Source: Desulfosarcinaceae bacterium (GTDB lineage: Bacteria > Desulfobacterota > Desulfobacteria > Desulfobacterales > Desulfosarcinaceae). From it: 56,075 nucleotides of DNA. The DNA is taken from NCBI GenBank assembly GCA_030066015.1, contig JASJCL010000025.1:1-56075 (forward strand). The letters are read 5' to 3'. The number at the start of each line of letters is the position of its first letter. The first letter of the stretch is position 1. The notes below the pieces were generated by a model. That model worked only from the letters and a program-made list of their open reading frames with translations. It was not told where the DNA came from and did not search any database. The position numbers and the translations under genes are program-made. Shown one piece after another: positions 9,529-18,068 of this stretch.

Positions 9529-11643
9529 ATGAAACAGGCAAGACCAGGTTTCAGAGTATCACGGCGACAAGTGCTTAAGGCAGGCGTCTACAGCGGCGCC
9601 AGTTTACTACTTCCCTGGGGGCTCAACGTACCGTCAGCCCAGGCCGCACGCCTGACCCCCCGTCTGAGCGACCCAGCCATTCAGCCCAAATTCGTCGAGT
9701 ATGCCCCCAACGCCCTGGCACCGGGCTTCAAGTACCAGCCCGACCGCCGCGGCCGCTACAATGTGGACATCCGCCAGGCCTGGCACCAGACCGGGCTGCG
9801 CCTCCGCCGCGGCGGTCGCTTCAAGCTTTGGACCCGCATCTGGGGCTACGGCGACCGCCGGGACAAGTGGACCACCTGGCCCGGCCGCACCTTCGAGATT
9901 CAGAGCGGAAAATCGGAAACCCATGTCCGCTGGCGCAACAAGCTCAATAACGTGCGCCGCCATCTCCTGCCGGTGGACACCAATCTGCACTGGTGCTACT
10001 CCCTGGAGGGGATGAGTTCGGCCAACGGCCAAGACTACAGCAACTACACCATCCGCCGCAACGGGGTGCCCATCATCACCCACCTCCACGGCGGCCACAG
10101 CGACTTCCAGTTCGACGGCAACCCCGAGTTCTTCTACAGCCCCAAAGGCGTCGTCGGTCCCCAGTGGGACTTCGTCGACGGTGGCTTCACCACCCGTTTC
10201 CGCTACGACGACCATGTGCCCGCCGGCATCCTCTGGTACCACGACCACGCCTTGGGCATCACCCGCCTCAACGTCTACGCCGGTATGGCAGGATTTTACA
10301 TCGTGCGCGATCAATTCGACACGGGTGGGATAGGCCCCCAGAGCAACGATATCGGATTGCCCAAATACCCCTATGAGCTGGCCTACGCCATCCAGGACCG
10401 CATGTTCACCCGCTTTGGCCAGCTCTTCTACTCGGCCTTCCCTGGCGACCCCTTCTACGACGACTTCATCACCGGCGAGGGCGCCGTTCTGCCGCCCGAT
10501 CTCTTCCCCGGCGGCGGCCCTACCGCTCTGGCCGAGTTCTTCGGCGACCACATGGTGGTCAACGGCAAGATCTGGCCCAAAGAGGACGTGGAACCCAGGA
10601 ACTACCGCATGCGGCTCCTCAACGGCACCGACAGCCGCTTCCTGGTGATTCGCTTCCGAATGACGGACTCATTAAATTCAACCACCCTACCAGATACTAA
10701 TATTGCGCCACCACTGCCTTTCACCGTGATCGGCAGCGACCAGGGGCTGGCGTCCTCGGCCACCGAGGTCGACACCCTGGTGTTCGAGCCCGGCGGCCGC
10801 TACGATATTGTCTTCGACTTCTCTCAGGTGCCGGCAGACAGTCGGGTGATTATGGAAAACCTCGGTGGCGACGCCCCCTTTGGCGGCGCCTTTGGTGCAG
10901 ACCTGGAACCAGAGGATCTCTTCCCCGACCGCCAGACCGACCGCATCATGGCCTTCGACGTAGTTCTGCCGATGGATTATTCGGTGCCAGACGACTTCAA
11001 TTCAGGCGCCATCAGTCATTATCGCGGGAATACCAATGTAGCAACCAGGACGCGCAAAGTAGCTCTCTTCGAGGGTAAAGATGAGTTCGGTCGTTTGCAG
11101 CCGCTGCTGGGAACGGCAGAACCGGCCACGGATTATCTCGGGAATGAGATACATTGGCCTGCAACGCAGGCCAATATCGACGCCGGATTAGAAGGACAGA
11201 TGGAGGGCGCCATCCCCTGGCACAGTCCCACGACTGAGAATCCAGACGAAGGAGATACAGAAATCTGGGAAATTTACAACGCCACTGGCGATGCCCATCC
11301 GGTTCACCTGCATCTGGTGAATTTCGAGGTGTTGGATCGCTATGAGTTCACGGCCGACGTCGTTGATCAACCAGTCGTGCAACACAACGGCACCGTCGGC
11401 AATGGATTCCGATTGGAAAACATTGTGGTCGGTAACAAGGTCGATCCGGGCCCCGAATACGTTGAAAACGCCCCAAAAGACATGGTCACCGCCCTGCCCG
11501 ATCAGGTGACCCGCATCAAGATGACGTTCGACAAGCCCGGGCGCTATGTGTGGCACTGCCACATCCTCTCCCACGAGGACCACGAGATGATGCGGGTCCT
11601 CCACGTCGGGCCGGAGGAGAATGGGCACCACGGGAATGGATAG
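9529..11643 (+). CDS. Tat-exported multicopper oxidase (CotA/bilirubin-oxidase-like)
   Basis: A protein of 704 residues. The Tat signal SRRQVLKAG lies at residues 11-19, followed by a hydrophobic stretch and an AQA cleavage site near 40. All four copper-ligand blocks are present: HLHGGH from residue 185, WYHDH at 236-240, HPVHLH from 590, and HCHILSHEDHEMM from 676, whose methionine is the probable axial type 1 copper ligand. The HLHGG..DFQFDGNPEFF pattern resembles CotA/phenoxazinone synthase-type oxidases, so phenols, bilirubin-like compounds or metals are possible substrates, oxidised in the periplasm with O2. Start at 9529 has GGGAGGAAGG before it. Codon use becomes less GC-biased around 10650-10710 and 10980-11500. 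Confidence 0.93.
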   Translation: MKQARPGFRVSRRQVLKAGVYSGASLLLPWGLNVPSAQAARLTPRLSDPAIQPKFVEYAPNALAPGFKYQPDRRGRYNVDIRQAWHQTGLRLRRGGRFKLWTRIWGYGDRRDKWTTWPGRTFEIQSGKSETHVRWRNKLNNVRRHLLPVDTNLHWCYSLEGMSSANGQDYSNYTIRRNGVPIITHLHGGHSDFQFDGNPEFFYSPKGVVGPQWDFVDGGFTTRFRYDDHVPAGILWYHDHALGITRLNVYAGMAGFYIVRDQFDTGGIGPQSNDIGLPKYPYELAYAIQDRMFTRFGQLFYSAFPGDPFYDDFITGEGAVLPPDLFPGGGPTALAEFFGDHMVVNGKIWPKEDVEPRNYRMRLLNGTDSRFLVIRFRMTDSLNSTTLPDTNIAPPLPFTVIGSDQGLASSATEVDTLVFEPGGRYDIVFDFSQVPADSRVIMENLGGDAPFGGAFGADLEPEDLFPDRQTDRIMAFDVVLPMDYSVPDDFNSGAISHYRGNTNVATRTRKVALFEGKDEFGRLQPLLGTAEPATDYLGNEIHWPATQANIDAGLEGQMEGAIPWHSPTTENPDEGDTEIWEIYNATGDAHPVHLHLVNFEVLDRYEFTADVVDQPVVQHNGTVGNGFRLENIVVGNKVDPGPEYVENAPKDMVTALPDQVTRIKMTFDKPGRYVWHCHILSHEDHEMMRVLHVGPEENGHHGNG

Positions 11644-11675
11644 CCGCCACCCTTAATAGATCTACAAAAACTACT

Positions 11676-11713
11676 CAGGGCGATCTCGAATGGGATCGCC
11701 CTGTTTTTCTTTC
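11676..11713 (+). terminator. Rho-independent terminator after the multicopper oxidase
   Basis: A perfect 10-bp stem (CAGGGCGATC paired with GATCGCCCTG, 8-nt loop) is followed by TTTTTCTTTC. It lies 33 nt after the oxidase stop codon. Confidence 0.88.
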
Positions 11714-11849
11714 AATGGGTTCTATCCTGTCCAGCGGCCTCAAACCAAATCAACCCGTGAAAGAACGACTGTGACAGCAGAGGCCGCAACTGCCGGGTTT
11801 ATGTCTCGACAGGATTGCTTCCCCGTGTGTTGATCCTGGGGGGAAGGGT

Positions 11850-12797
11850 TCAGTCCCGCTGGCCAACGAGATATTGGGACGTGATATGCTCCCACAGGTT
11901 GGCTGTCTTGCGGATCTTCCAAGCGACCTCCCCGTCGGCGACGATTTCGAATGGTGGATCGAAGAGATCGAAGGCGCCGGTGAACATGCGCCGCAGGGTG
12001 TCGATTCCACGGGGGCTGTAGTCGCTGTTGCCCTCTCCCGATCCGACCAGCCACGTTTCCGGCGGCGATACGGCCGGGTCCCAGGAGAAGGGGTCCGAGA
12101 AGAGAAAGGTGGCGCCCGACGGTTTCAGGGTGCGATTGACCTCCATGAGATGCTGCAGCGGATCGGGCACCTTCTCCAGAATATTGAGCGCCGCAATGGT
12201 GGCGAAGGTGCGCGACCGGAACGGTAGCGCCAGGGCATCGGCGACGATGAACTCCACCCCCTCCCAATTGCGGTCGCTGAATGCGCAGCCCCACGGCTCG
12301 GAGAGGTTGCCTTCGATGATGAGGTCAAAGTCCAGCCGCTTGCTGGTGAGAATCTGGCGGGCGCTGCGGATGAAGGCGGCACTCGCGTCGATACCGATGA
12401 CATGCGCGTGGGTGTCGGCCAGCTCGAAGGTCAGGCGCCCAACGGCGCAGCCCACGTCCAGGGCGGGACCGGGACGGGGTGGGATGCGGGAAGACCACTG
12501 CCGGTAGGCATCGGTGGCTTGGGGATCGCCGATGAGGTCGCTGTAGTGACTCCACAGGTAGGCCGAGAGCATGGCGGGGGTGTTGTAGCCGCTCTCGGCG
12601 TCCATCTTGGCGCGGGTGTCGCCTGGCAGAAGATCGGCCACGCCGCCGCGGATCGGATAGATGCGGTCGCAATCCAGACAGCGCAGCGCTCCATCCCATA
12701 CATCTTCCCCGTGTTCTTCTCGAATGGTTAAGGTCAGCGGCATCTCGAGGGCCGTGCACTCAGGACAAATCAGCCTGTCCACCAGCCATCTTTTCAT
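11850..12797 (-). CDS. SAM-dependent methyltransferase with N-terminal Trm112-like zinc ribbon
   Basis: A protein of 315 residues. Residues 1-55 form a Trm112-like zinc ribbon with two cysteine pairs (C11xxC14 and C40xxC43) and a RIYPIRGGVADLLP ending. From about residue 108 a class I methyltransferase follows: ALDVGCAVGRLTFEL (SAM motif I), VIGIDASAAFI, and FATIAALNILEKVPDP. The block after it (LKPSGATFLFSDPFSWD...WLVG) recalls the methyltransferase part of ovothiol synthase OvoA, which N-methylates 4-mercaptohistidine; no OvoA sulfoxide synthase part is present here. A small-molecule methyltransferase is likely; the substrate is unknown. The start has GGAGAGAAG just upstream. Confidence 0.85.
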   Translation of the reverse strand: MKRWLVDRLICPECTALEMPLTLTIREEHGEDVWDGALRCLDCDRIYPIRGGVADLLPGDTRAKMDAESGYNTPAMLSAYLWSHYSDLIGDPQATDAYRQWSSRIPPRPGPALDVGCAVGRLTFELADTHAHVIGIDASAAFIRSARQILTSKRLDFDLIIEGNLSEPWGCAFSDRNWEGVEFIVADALALPFRSRTFATIAALNILEKVPDPLQHLMEVNRTLKPSGATFLFSDPFSWDPAVSPPETWLVGSGEGNSDYSPRGIDTLRRMFTGAFDLFDPPFEIVADGEVAWKIRKTANLWEHITSQYLVGQRD

Positions 12798-13122
12798 CTT
12801 CTCTCCAGTCTTTTAGGAGGGGTTAATAGAGATCACCCGTAGACGGTTTTTACCCCGACATATGCTGTTCAGATGACGGCTGAAGCGATGCGACAACGGG
12901 TTGCCAGAGACCCTTGTGTCACAGGGTTGCGGCGTGAGGCGTGGTTACGTCCGACGTGACGTCAATGGATACACCTTGCGGCCGAGCGGTCTTGAATGGC
13001 ATGGGCCACCATTCCGGTTTCCGCCCTTGGGCGAACGCAATGGCACTGCGGGGGCACCGTACCACGCGCTTCTGGCGGGGTCAACTCGCCATACGCTTTC
13101 CGCGCGGAAAGCGTGCGGCGAT
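12798..13122. other. 325-nt gap between two minus-strand genes
   Basis: Apart from the ribosome site of the methyltransferase gene and the palindrome at 13093-13114 I recognise nothing. Short plus-strand open frames here overlap the MotB-like gene and show no family features. Confidence 0.35.
13093..13114. terminator. Perfect 22-nt palindrome downstream of the MotB-like gene
   Basis: Ten-base arms ACGCTTTCCG and CGGAAAGCGT flank CG. It lies 8 nt past the stop of the MotB-like gene on the minus strand, so an RNA 3' hairpin is plausible, but no T-run follows and it could instead be a protein-binding site. Confidence 0.4.
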
Positions 13123-14400
13123 TTAACGGGAAGTCAACTTGATTTCGATCCGGCGATTCTTGCGATAGGCCTGCGGAGTGTCGGCCGGGTCGAGCGGATG
13201 GAACTTGCTGAATCCGGCGGCCGCCATGTGCTTCTGGGGAATTCCCCGACTGGAGAGAAACCGAACCACTGAAACGGCCCGCGCCGTTGAGAGCTCCCAA
13301 TTGGAAGCAAAGCGACCGGAGGTAACGGGGACGCGGTCGGTGTGACCGTCAATGCGCAGGATCCAGTCGATCCCGCTGGGGATTTTGATCGCCAGATCCT
13401 GCAGGGTCTGGGCCAGTTGACTCAGGTGGCGGATGCCTTCCGTTCCCAGCTCGGCCGAGCCGGAAGCAAAGAGCAGCTCGGCCGGGAAGACAAACCGATC
13501 GCCTTCGACCCGAATCAGGGGATTGTCGCCCAGGACGCGCTTCAATTGTCCGAAGAACTCTGACCGATAGGCCTCCAGGTCGTTGACCCGTTGGGCGAGC
13601 GCCAGGTTGAGGCGCTTGCCGAGATCCCGAATCTCGGTCTCCTGGTCGGCGTTGTCGTTCTGGGCGATATCCAGTGCGCGGCTGACCGTCTCCAAGCGTG
13701 CCTGGAGGGTGGCGATGGCCTGTTTGAGCTGCGCCATCTGGGCGCGGGCGTTGGCCGACAATTGACGCTCTTCGGCCAGCGCCTGCTTCTGCTCCCCGAT
13801 GAGGGCGCTGAGGGCCTGGATCCGAATCTCCTTCTCTTCGATGGTCTGCTGAGCCAGAAGGGTGCGCTCGGCTTCGTCTGCCAGGCGCGCCTCGAGGCGT
13901 TTGGAGCGGTCGCGCAGCTGGCCGACGGTGTTCTGGCTGGACTGGAGGGCCATGGCCATGTGACCCACCTGATTCTCCAAATCTTGGCGCAGTTTACGCA
14001 GGCTGTCGATATCTTCCTGAAGGCTACCGATGAGGAGCAACTGCTGCTGGATCTCGGCTTTGTCCCGCCGGGTGCCGGCGGTCATATCGGCGACGGTAGC
14101 CTGCAGGGTCTCTCGGGTGTCGGTGAGGGTGTTGACCATCAGGGAGAGCTCGGAGACGTTGGCGGCGAGCTGGCGGTTCTCCTGTTGCTCAAGACCGAGC
14201 TGGGTGGTCAATTCGCTGATCTGGCGGTGGAGGCTCGCCAGCTCACTCTCCTGACCGGAGAGGATCTGACTGAGTAGAAATTGGGTCACGGAGAAGATCA
14301 GCACCAGAAAGATCACCACCATGAGGAGGGCGCTGAGGGCGTCCACGTAACCGGGCCAGACATTGAATCCACGCTGGGAGCGTTTGGCGATAGTGGCCAT
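13123..14400 (-). CDS. MotB-like peptidoglycan-anchored stator protein with long coiled coil and OmpA domain
   Basis: A protein of 425 residues. A single membrane helix near residues 20-44 is preceded by WPGYVDAL, whose aspartate (D19) matches the proton-binding Asp of MotB. A very long coiled coil spans roughly residues 45-275 (heptad-rich LEQQENRQLAANV, EEKEIRIQALSALI and similar). An OmpA-like peptidoglycan-binding domain covers about 290-425, with FASGSAELGTEG, RIDGHTDRVPV and a KNRRIEIKL end. It follows the MotA/TolQ-like gene by 104 nt, so the pair probably forms an ion-driven complex reaching the cell wall. It is not flagellar by context: there are no flagellar genes nearby, and the coiled coil is far longer than in MotB. 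Confidence 0.85.
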   Translation of the reverse strand: MATIAKRSQRGFNVWPGYVDALSALLMVVIFLVLIFSVTQFLLSQILSGQESELASLHRQISELTTQLGLEQQENRQLAANVSELSLMVNTLTDTRETLQATVADMTAGTRRDKAEIQQQLLLIGSLQEDIDSLRKLRQDLENQVGHMAMALQSSQNTVGQLRDRSKRLEARLADEAERTLLAQQTIEEKEIRIQALSALIGEQKQALAEERQLSANARAQMAQLKQAIATLQARLETVSRALDIAQNDNADQETEIRDLGKRLNLALAQRVNDLEAYRSEFFGQLKRVLGDNPLIRVEGDRFVFPAELLFASGSAELGTEGIRHLSQLAQTLQDLAIKIPSGIDWILRIDGHTDRVPVTSGRFASNWELSTARAVSVVRFLSSRGIPQKHMAAAGFSKFHPLDPADTPQAYRKNRRIEIKLTSR

Positions 14401-14504
14401 GAGGGCTAACCTCTCGGAAGCCCGGGGGCTTCGATATTACGTTTTCCAGAAGGAGATCTCATCCGCAGTATCGGGAGATATCGGATCGGTCCACGTCCGG
14501 CCGT

Positions 14505-15395
14505 CTAAGCGGAGGCAGCCGTCCGGGACGGTTCGGGGACCGCCGCCACATCGCTTTGGCGGCCCTCCAGCAACTGGGCCACAATCCGGTTGTTCTCGCG
14601 CAGCTCTTTGTTCATCAGGATCAGCTGGCCCTTGATCTCCTGCGAGCCGTCGATGGCGTCCGGCGGTTGATGTCCTTCCGGGTCAGCGCCCTCGCCGGTG
14701 TCGATCAGGTGGGTAACACCCGAGAGCCACTCCTCCAATTCGTTGAAGAAGCGGTTCTGGGCGTGGCCCGCTTGGAGGTCGATGAAACCCAGGATGAGGG
14801 AGCCGCCCAAGCCGAAGAGGGAAGAGCTGAAGGCGGTGCCCATGCCGCTCAGGGGCGCCTGGAGGCCGGTTTTGAGATTGGCGAACACCATGGCAAAGTC
14901 GTTACGGGCCACCTCCAGTCCCTCGATCACCTTCCACACCGACGAGATGGTGCCCAAGAGTCCCCAGAATGTCCCCAAAAGGCCCAGAAAGACCAGCAGT
15001 CCGATCATGTAGCGGGAGACTTCGCGCGCTTCGTCCAGGCGACCGCGAATGCCGTCCAGGACGGTACGCATGCTGAAGGCGGAAAGGGAGAAGCGGTTGC
15101 GATGAAGCCCCTCAAGCTGCTTGGCGAGGGGCTTGAGCAGACGGGTTGGTTCAGAGACCGAGAGCCCGATGTCGCCGGTACGAAACATCTTGATCCAGCG
15201 CAGTTCGGGTGTCAGCGCGAACACCTGCCGCATGTTGATGGCGATGCCTGTTACCAGTGCGGCCAGAATCAGGAGGTTGAAGCCCCAGTTCGCCATGAAG
15301 GCCGTTTTGAGGGGCGCCAGCATGAGCAGACAGACGATGGTGACGATGCCCAGATAGAGGGCCATCCAGAATAGGTGGTGCCGGGGATTGTTCAT
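14505..15395 (-). CDS. MotA/TolQ/ExbB-family proton channel subunit
   Basis: A protein of 296 residues. Two N-terminal membrane helices (about 8-28 and 33-53) are followed by a cytoplasmic segment, then the MotA/ExbB core: helix YMIGLLVFLGLLGTFWGLLGTISSV near residues 128-152 and helix GMGTAFSSSLFGLGGSLILGF near 183-203. The conserved glycine- and threonine-rich channel signature (LGLLGTFWGL, GMGTAFSSSLFG) is clear. The tail is short and polar. It pairs with the downstream MotB-like gene as a predicted proton-conducting stator. The start at 15395 is chosen for the GGAAGGGATTCCG site upstream; the frame is open for 16 more codons. The role (cell envelope, division or motility) cannot be told from sequence. 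Confidence 0.85.
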   Translation of the reverse strand: MNNPRHHLFWMALYLGIVTIVCLLMLAPLKTAFMANWGFNLLILAALVTGIAINMRQVFALTPELRWIKMFRTGDIGLSVSEPTRLLKPLAKQLEGLHRNRFSLSAFSMRTVLDGIRGRLDEAREVSRYMIGLLVFLGLLGTFWGLLGTISSVWKVIEGLEVARNDFAMVFANLKTGLQAPLSGMGTAFSSSLFGLGGSLILGFIDLQAGHAQNRFFNELEEWLSGVTHLIDTGEGADPEGHQPPDAIDGSQEIKGQLILMNKELRENNRIVAQLLEGRQSDVAAVPEPSRTAASA

Positions 15396-15617
15396 CGGAA
15401 TCCCTTCCGCGAGTTGGTGTCGACGCCGCTCCTGGGTCGACACGGTGTTGGGGTCGTGTCCAGCGGGGGCGCGGCGGTAGCCGCAGCGGCCCGCAACTGG
15501 ATCCGTATCAAATAGTGTGCCATTCGCTTCAGACAGGATAAGCCATGAATTTCAGAATGTTGCGATCACGGCCCCGGGTGGGGCGGCAAGGGAATGACGA
15601 CGGGCGTCAGAATGTGG

Positions 15618-16202
15618 TCAGGCGGCGGGGCGGGATTGGTGGGGGACTTTCTGGATTTTATCGATGGCATAGCCTTCCGCTTCGAGGAAGGTGAGGATCG
15701 ACGAGTAGTCCGATTCGGGTATGACGGGGGTGCGTGCCATGATCCAAACGTAGTCGCGCTTGGAACGCCCGATAACGGTCAGCTGGTAGTCGTCGTCAAG
15801 CCACACGATGCGATACTCCGCCTTGAAGGGCCAGATGAACTGCACCCCCCAGAGGGCGTTGCCGCTTCCGTCGGCGATGAAGCCGGTGGAGGTAATCTGT
15901 TTCGTCGGGCCGTCAAAATCATCCTTGTTGTAAGTAAAGGTGATCTTGACCCGGCCGTCATCTGTTAACTTGTAGTGCTCCAGACCATTGTGGGCACCTT
16001 TTTCGAAAATGGTGGGGATGCTGGCGATGACGTACCACTCGCCCATGAAGCGGTCGAGATCGACGTGCGGTACAGTGGTGATGGGTTTCATCGTTTGACA
16101 CCCCGATATAGCAAGCACGCACGCCATCAACACCAGCGCGGCAGTTGGTTGAAGGCGTGCTCGGTATGGTGATTGTTGAAACAGCCGCAAATTACGATAC
16201 AT
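15618..16202 (-). CDS. Outer-membrane lipocalin lipoprotein (Blc-like)
   Basis: A protein of 194 residues with a lipoprotein signal peptide: the lipobox AISGC places the lipidated cysteine at C35. The lipocalin fold signature RFMGEWYVIASIP (G54, W56) follows, then KITFTYNKDDFDGP, YRIVWLDDDYQLTVIGRSKRDYVWIMAR (the second and third conserved regions) and a C-terminal helix. Bacterial lipocalins such as Blc bind fatty acids or lysophospholipids at the outer membrane during envelope stress. The start codon overlaps the stop of the TPR gene by one base (TGATG), implying translational coupling. Confidence 0.92.
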   Translation of the reverse strand: MYRNLRLFQQSPYRARLQPTAALVLMACVLAISGCQTMKPITTVPHVDLDRFMGEWYVIASIPTIFEKGAHNGLEHYKLTDDGRVKITFTYNKDDFDGPTKQITSTGFIADGSGNALWGVQFIWPFKAEYRIVWLDDDYQLTVIGRSKRDYVWIMARTPVIPESDYSSILTFLEAEGYAIDKIQKVPHQSRPAA

Positions 16203-16696
16203 CAGTTGAGCCGTTGCGTGACACCGAAGAACTGCTCCGGCTCTTTTTCGCGGCGATTGTCAATCACGTAGCGCAGCTCCTCGGCCAGCTTCGGCTGCAG
16301 ACCGGCAAGGACTTGAAGATCCGATGCGGCCGCGTCATAGTTCCCCATCTGGGTATGCAGCACCCCACGGTACATATAGGGTTCGGGCAGGTTGCCGTTG
16401 AGCGCGATGGCGCGGTTGTAGTGCTTCAGGGCTTCATCGTAGTGCTTTGGCCCCTGCTTACGAAGCGCGTATGCAAGATTGTTGTGCGCCTCGGCAAATG
16501 CCTCTTTCTTGTCAATCGCTTTGCGGAATTGTTTTTCGGCGCGATCGAACTTTTTCTTCATGAGGAGATCCACACCTTTGTTGTAGGCGCGTATCTCGGA
16601 TTTGGTTTCGGGTGCCGACGATTTTTGGCTGCCGGCCGCAATGGCCACCGACGCGGAAATGGCGATCAGCAGGGGAACGAGAAGTATTTTTTTCAT
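16202..16696 (-). CDS. Exported TPR-repeat protein
   Basis: A protein of 164 residues with a signal peptide (MKKILLVPLLIAISASVAIAA). The mature part has tetratricopeptide repeats: KFDRAEKQFRKAIDKKEAFAEAHNNLAYALRKQG, then KHYDEALKHYNRAIALNGNLPEPYMYRGVLHTQMG, then NYDAAASDLQVLAGLQPKLAEEL. Such repeats mediate protein binding, here in the periplasm. The start at 16696 follows GGAGGTTCTC; longer in-frame starts lack a site. The gene is coupled to the lipocalin gene behind it, so the two may act together in envelope lipid or lipoprotein handling, which is inference. Confidence 0.85.
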   Translation of the reverse strand: MKKILLVPLLIAISASVAIAAGSQKSSAPETKSEIRAYNKGVDLLMKKKFDRAEKQFRKAIDKKEAFAEAHNNLAYALRKQGPKHYDEALKHYNRAIALNGNLPEPYMYRGVLHTQMGNYDAAASDLQVLAGLQPKLAEELRYVIDNRREKEPEQFFGVTQRLN

Positions 16697-16860
16697 GAGA
16701 ACCTCCGGATTAGATACCTGTAATGCACGCATGGAAATTTGGTTAGAGCGCAAGATGGAAACGATGGATGGGGATGTCAAACGCGGCGTCTGTTTCAAAT
16801 TTGCAATAATGACAGACGGGTAGGAAGTATCGCTCTTGAACACCTACCAGAAACCTACTA

Positions 16861-16898
16861 AAAATCAGGTGCGTGCATCTTCTGGCGGTTCACACGCC
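16861..16898 (-). terminator. Possible terminator of the transsulfuration operon
   Basis: On the minus strand, GGCGTGTG pairs with CACGCACC (one mismatch) around a 15-nt loop and is followed by TGATTTTTAG. The first arm overlaps the last codons of the gamma-lyase gene. Confidence 0.4.
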
Positions 16899-18068
16899 TA
16901 GCGCCCGGGAAAGGTCATCGATCAGGTCCTCGACATCCTCTATACCCACCGATAGGCGGATCAAGGTATCGCTGATCCCCAGGGCCTCGCGCTGGTCCCT
17001 GGGAATCGAGGCGTGGGTCATGATGGCCGGGTGCTCGATGAGGCTCTCGACACCGCCCAGGCTTTCGGCCAGGGCAAAGAGCCGGCAGCCCTCCAGGAAT
17101 TGTCGCGCCGCTGCCAGTCCCCCATCGACAAATAGGGTAATCATCCCACCGAAGTCGGTCATCTGCCGTTTGGCCAGCTCATGCTGGGGATGACTCGGAA
17201 GGCCTGGGTAGAGTACCCGCTCCACCGGCGCCTGCGCTTCCAGCCAGGCGGCGATGCGGGCGGCGTTATGGCAATGTCGCTGCATGCGCACCGCCAGGGT
17301 CTTGATCCCGCGTAAGGCCAGAAAGCTATCAAAGGGGCCGGCGATGGCGCCGACGGCATTCTGCAGATAGGCGAGCCGTGACGCCACGTCTGGATCGGCC
17401 ACCACGACGGCGCCCCCAACCAGATCGGAGTGACCGCCCAGATACTTGGTGGCCGAATGCACGACGATATCGGCACCGAAGCCCAACGGCTGCTGAAGAT
17501 AGGGGGAGGCAAAGGTGTTGTCCACCACGAGGAGCAGCTGTCGTGCAGCCGTTATCTCGGCGATGGCCGCCAGATCCACGAGGCGCAGCAAGGGGTTGCT
17601 TGGGGATTCCACCCACACCATGCGGGTTTCGGGTCTCAGGCTGGCCTCCAGGCGGTTCGCGTCGCTGAGATCGACGAAACTGAATTGCAAACCGGCGCTG
17701 CGGGCCCGCACCATCTGAAAGAGGCGGAAGCTGCCGCCATACAGGTCGTCGAGGGCCACAACATGATCGCCGCTGTCGAGCAACTCCAGGACCGTGCCGA
17801 TGGCCGCCATGCCGGACGCGAAGGCGAATCCCTGGACGCCGCCCTCTAATATCGCCAAATTGCGTTCATAGGCGTGGCGGGTGGGATTCTGGGTGCGCGA
17901 GTATTCATACCCCTGGTGCACGCCGGGGCTCTGCTGCACGTAGGTCGAGGTCGCGTAGATGGGGGGCATGATGGCGCCGGTGGCGGGATCGGGGGCCTGC
18001 CCTGCGTGAATCACATGGGTGCCGAAGCGATGGCCGTTGGTTTCAGGCGTTCGTCTACTGGACGTCAT
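16890..18068 (-). CDS. Cystathionine gamma-lyase/gamma-synthase (trans-sulfuration PLP enzyme)
   Basis: A protein of 392 residues of the Cys/Met-metabolism PLP family. The active-site tyrosine and arginine segment EYSRTQNPTRHAYE (residues 55-68), FASGMAAI, VWVESPSNPLLRLVD, the VVDNTFASPYLQQPL block and the PLP lysine K208 in HSATKYLGGHSDL are all present; the C-terminus has SLGGVESLIEHPAIMTH and LIRLSVGIED. Its start overlaps the stop of the upstream cystathionine beta-synthase gene (ATGA), so the pair likely converts homocysteine to cysteine through cystathionine (the mccA/mccB arrangement). Gamma-lyase is therefore favoured over gamma-synthase, on context. Confidence 0.9.
   Translation of the reverse strand: MTSSRRTPETNGHRFGTHVIHAGQAPDPATGAIMPPIYATSTYVQQSPGVHQGYEYSRTQNPTRHAYERNLAILEGGVQGFAFASGMAAIGTVLELLDSGDHVVALDDLYGGSFRLFQMVRARSAGLQFSFVDLSDANRLEASLRPETRMVWVESPSNPLLRLVDLAAIAEITAARQLLLVVDNTFASPYLQQPLGFGADIVVHSATKYLGGHSDLVGGAVVVADPDVASRLAYLQNAVGAIAGPFDSFLALRGIKTLAVRMQRHCHNAARIAAWLEAQAPVERVLYPGLPSHPQHELAKRQMTDFGGMITLFVDGGLAAARQFLEGCRLFALAESLGGVESLIEHPAIMTHASIPRDQREALGISDTLIRLSVGIEDVEDLIDDLSRALGV

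Noticed and set aside
13123-15395. Zorya anti-phage system (ZorA/ZorB)
   Set aside because: The channel pair resembles it, but no ZorC/ZorD/ZorE gene is nearby and the channel subunit lacks the long cytoplasmic tail of ZorA.
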